From contig JABARQ010000008.1 of assembly GCA_019186985.1 (NCBI GenBank), forward strand, positions 106,298 to 170,297: a DNA stretch of 64,000 bases. The letters are read 5' to 3'. Numbering within the stretch: the first letter of the stretch is position 1; every line of letters begins with the position of its first letter. Under the pieces are notes generated by a model. The model did no database searches, was not told where the DNA came from, and saw nothing but the letters and a program-made list of their open reading frames with translations. Made by a program: the position numbers and the translations under genes. This stretch comes from Prosthecobacter sp. (GTDB lineage: Bacteria > Verrucomicrobiota > Verrucomicrobiia > Verrucomicrobiales > Verrucomicrobiaceae). Shown piece by piece: positions 62,270 through 64,000 of the stretch.

Positions 62270-63043
62270 CTAGCGGGCGAAGATTTTGGCGAAGAACCGC
62301 TTCATCTCCTCCCAGGAGGCCTTGTCGGCAGCCTCGTTGTAGGCGGCGCCCTTGGAGTTGTCGTTGCCGGCGGCCTTCTGCGTGAAGGCATGCACCGCGC
62401 CAGGGTAGGAGACGAGCTGGTAATCCACGCCGGCATCCTTCATCTCCTTTTCAAAGGCGGCGATGTCCGCCGCAGGCACAAAGGGATCGTCGGCTCCATG
62501 CAGGGCCAGCACCTTGGCCTTGATGTTTCTGCCATCTTCAGGGGTCGGGCTGTCCAGGCCGCCGTGGAAGCTGACCACGCCCTTGAGGTGGGCGCCGCTG
62601 CGGGCGGCTTCAATGGAGGCGGTTCCGCCAAAGCAATAACCGATGCAGGCGACGCGGGAGGCGTCGGTGCGCGGGTCCTTCAGCAGCACCTGAAGCGCGG
62701 CGTTGACGCGTTCGCGGAGCAAGGTGCGGTTTTTCTTGTACTTGCCAGCCTCGGCTCCCGCCTCAGGCGGCTGGGGACGGATGCCCTTGCCATAAACATC
62801 CGCGCAAAAGACGTTGTAGCCCAGCTCAGCCAGCATCCGGGCGCGCATTTTCTCATTGTCGCCGACGCCGGTCCACTGGTGGACGATGAGAACGGAGGGA
62901 CGCCTGGCGGCACCCTGGTCATCGCAGGCGGCCCAGCCTTCGAACTCGAGGCCGCCCGCCTGATAGGCCACGGGTTTTTCAACGATTCCGCCCAGGGCGG
63001 GCAGGCTGACCAGGCTCAGGAGGGTGATGAGGAGGAGTTTCAT
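62270..63043 (-). CDS. Secreted dienelactone hydrolase-family alpha/beta hydrolase
   Basis: The 257-residue protein has a signal peptide (MKLLLITLLSLVSLPALGG) and the DLH fold: VLIVHQWTGVGDNEKMRAR, the nucleophile elbow GYCFGG with Cys (rather than Ser), and the late GAVHAFT His. Dienelactone hydrolases use a Cys-Asp-His triad; exported members act on esters or other small substrates. It converges with glgB, 25 bp away. The substrate is unknown. Confidence 0.88.
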   Translation of the reverse strand: MKLLLITLLSLVSLPALGGIVEKPVAYQAGGLEFEGWAACDDQGAARRPSVLIVHQWTGVGDNEKMRARMLAELGYNVFCADVYGKGIRPQPPEAGAEAGKYKKNRTLLRERVNAALQVLLKDPRTDASRVACIGYCFGGTASIEAARSGAHLKGVVSFHGGLDSPTPEDGRNIKAKVLALHGADDPFVPAADIAAFEKEMKDAGVDYQLVSYPGAVHAFTQKAAGNDNSKGAAYNEAADKASWEEMKRFFAKIFAR

Positions 63044-63111
63044 GGGGTTGGTTGGAGGCTAGGCGGGGATGAACACGCTTCAAGCGTGTGGCTGAGGACA
63101 GTCAGGACGTG

Positions 63112-63861
63112 TCATCCGGACTTGCCGCAGACCTGGCAGTCCTTCCGGTGGGGAAGCTTGACGCGTCGGAAGCTGACCTTTTCCAGGTTCATGCAGAGCA
63201 TTTCGCCCGCCAGGGGCTCGCCGATGCCGGTGATGAGCTTGATGACCTCCATGGCTCCGATGCAGGCGGCGGTGCCGGAGACCGCGCCGAACACGGGGAA
63301 CTGACGCTTCCAGCTCGGCGGCACTTCCGGCACATAGCAGCCCAGGCAGCCGGTGCGGCCGGGCAGGAAGGTGGTGACGCTGGCTTCCATGCCGTGCATC
63401 GCGCATTCCACCATGGGTTTGCCGGCGCGGTGTGCGGCGGTGTTCAAGGCCAGCCTTTCCTGAAACAGCGGGGCGGCATCCACCACGATGTCCGCCTGCG
63501 CGACGAGCCCGTCGGCATTTTCTGCGGAGACGTTTTCCGCTATGCCGATGAGTTCGCAGTCCGGATTCAGCTCGCCCAGCCGGCGAAGGATGGACTCCAT
63601 GCGCGATTTGCCGACCTGGCTGCGGGTTTGCAGAAGCTGGCGGTTCAGGTCGGACCTCTGAAGCGGGCCTCCATGGGCGAGCACCAGCCTGCCGACGCCG
63701 GCGGCGGCGAGCTCCAGGGCGACCAGTCCCCCCAGTCCGCCGACGCGGGAAACGAGCACCGAGGCGCCCTTCAACCGGCGCTGGCCCTCCTCGCCAACCC
63801 CCGGCACCCACATCTGCCATTCATAAAGCGCGCGGTCGTTTTCAGTGAGTTCAGGGAGCAT
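63112..63861 (-). CDS. ThiF/MoeB/HesA-like adenylyltransferase
   Basis: The 249-residue protein matches the E1-like superfamily: RALYEWQMWVPGVGEEGQRR, the nucleotide loop SRVGGLGGLVALELAAAG, SDLNRQLLQ, TGCLGCYVPEVPP and a C-terminal CQVCGKSG. The paired CxxC motifs should bind zinc. In MoeB and ThiF the loop usually reads GxGGLG; here the first glycine is Arg, and the Asp-rich segment before SDLNRQ is weak, so activity may be altered. Normal proteins adenylate a ThiS/MoaD C-terminus. No ThiS or MoaD-like partner is visible here. ATG 63861 is chosen over 63954. Confidence 0.82.
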   Translation of the reverse strand: MLPELTENDRALYEWQMWVPGVGEEGQRRLKGASVLVSRVGGLGGLVALELAAAGVGRLVLAHGGPLQRSDLNRQLLQTRSQVGKSRMESILRRLGELNPDCELIGIAENVSAENADGLVAQADIVVDAAPLFQERLALNTAAHRAGKPMVECAMHGMEASVTTFLPGRTGCLGCYVPEVPPSWKRQFPVFGAVSGTAACIGAMEVIKLITGIGEPLAGEMLCMNLEKVSFRRVKLPHRKDCQVCGKSG

Positions 63862-63952
63862 GGACGGGGTGGAACGCTCCGAGAAGGAGCCATGTTGCGT
63901 TGCCGTCAAACCGGTTGCCTGCGAGGTCAATCGACGCTTTCTTTTGAAATCC

Positions 63953-64000
63953 ATGAAACGCCTTCCCCTTCATCTCCTGACGGTGCTTGCGATCTCGTCC
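63953..64000 (+). CDS. Start of an exported protein (truncated by window edge)
   Basis: ATG 63953 opens a frame that reads MKRLPLHLLTVLAISS to the window edge, the shape of a signal peptide. It is divergent from the ThiF-like gene. Only 16 residues are visible, so no product can be named. Confidence 0.4.
   Translation, partial: MKRLPLHLLTVLAISS

Overview
The window looks like chromosome from a verrucomicrobial (PVC-group) bacterium. Marker families include a Pirellula/Verrucomicrobium-type heme-binding protein, DUF1549/DUF1553, DUF1592, DUF1501 and DUF1552 proteins, a sulfatase, and an exosortase with a PEP-CTERM substrate. GC content is high, except in one low-GC accessory stretch at about 14.1-20.3 kb. 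I saw no rRNA or tRNA gene and no CRISPR array by eye.

Layout. (1) 1-11182: an exopolysaccharide/exosortase locus with a divergent family 9 glycosyltransferase, an exosortase-EpsI fusion, an acyltransferase, two AsnB-type amidotransferases, a PEP-CTERM protein, a PaaK/CapK-like adenylate-forming enzyme and a glycosyltransferase. recQ (11179-13122) and a di-heme cytochrome c (13202-14029) follow. (2) 14058-20318: an accessory island bounded by a 17-bp direct repeat. It holds a XhoI/PaeR7I-type restriction-modification pair, about 860 bp of non-coding DNA with long inverted repeats, and a run of small cassette-like genes separated by attC-like sites with no integrase in view. Just outside it are a frameshifted Coa1-like gene and a relic of a secreted methyltransferase. 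(3) 21453-29417: three multidomain histidine kinases and a single-domain response regulator in one tight operon. (4) 29438-34323 (minus): an RND efflux pump and adaptor bracketed by two small DUF2892 membrane proteins. (5) 34783-51229: a catabolic and secreted-protein region with a sulfatase, a giant SGNH/propeller/heme protein, a pectate lyase, and a five-gene minus-strand operon led by a GntR regulator. (6) 51304-58923: an HTH protein, DedA, a SulP-carbonic anhydrase fusion, PBP2 and three smaller genes. (7) 58997-64000: a glycosyltransferase-glgB pair, a dienelactone hydrolase, a ThiF-like protein and the start of a further gene.

How they work together. Region 1 probably makes and exports a surface polysaccharide and anchors or processes PEP-CTERM proteins. 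Region 5 probably degrades sulfated or uronic-acid polysaccharides through large secreted cytochrome-like proteins under GntR control. The strongest lead for something new is the repeat-bounded island. It combines a restriction-modification pair with an integrase-less cassette array, and it appears to have entered between two convergent genes at a terminator-like hairpin, which is now present on both sides.
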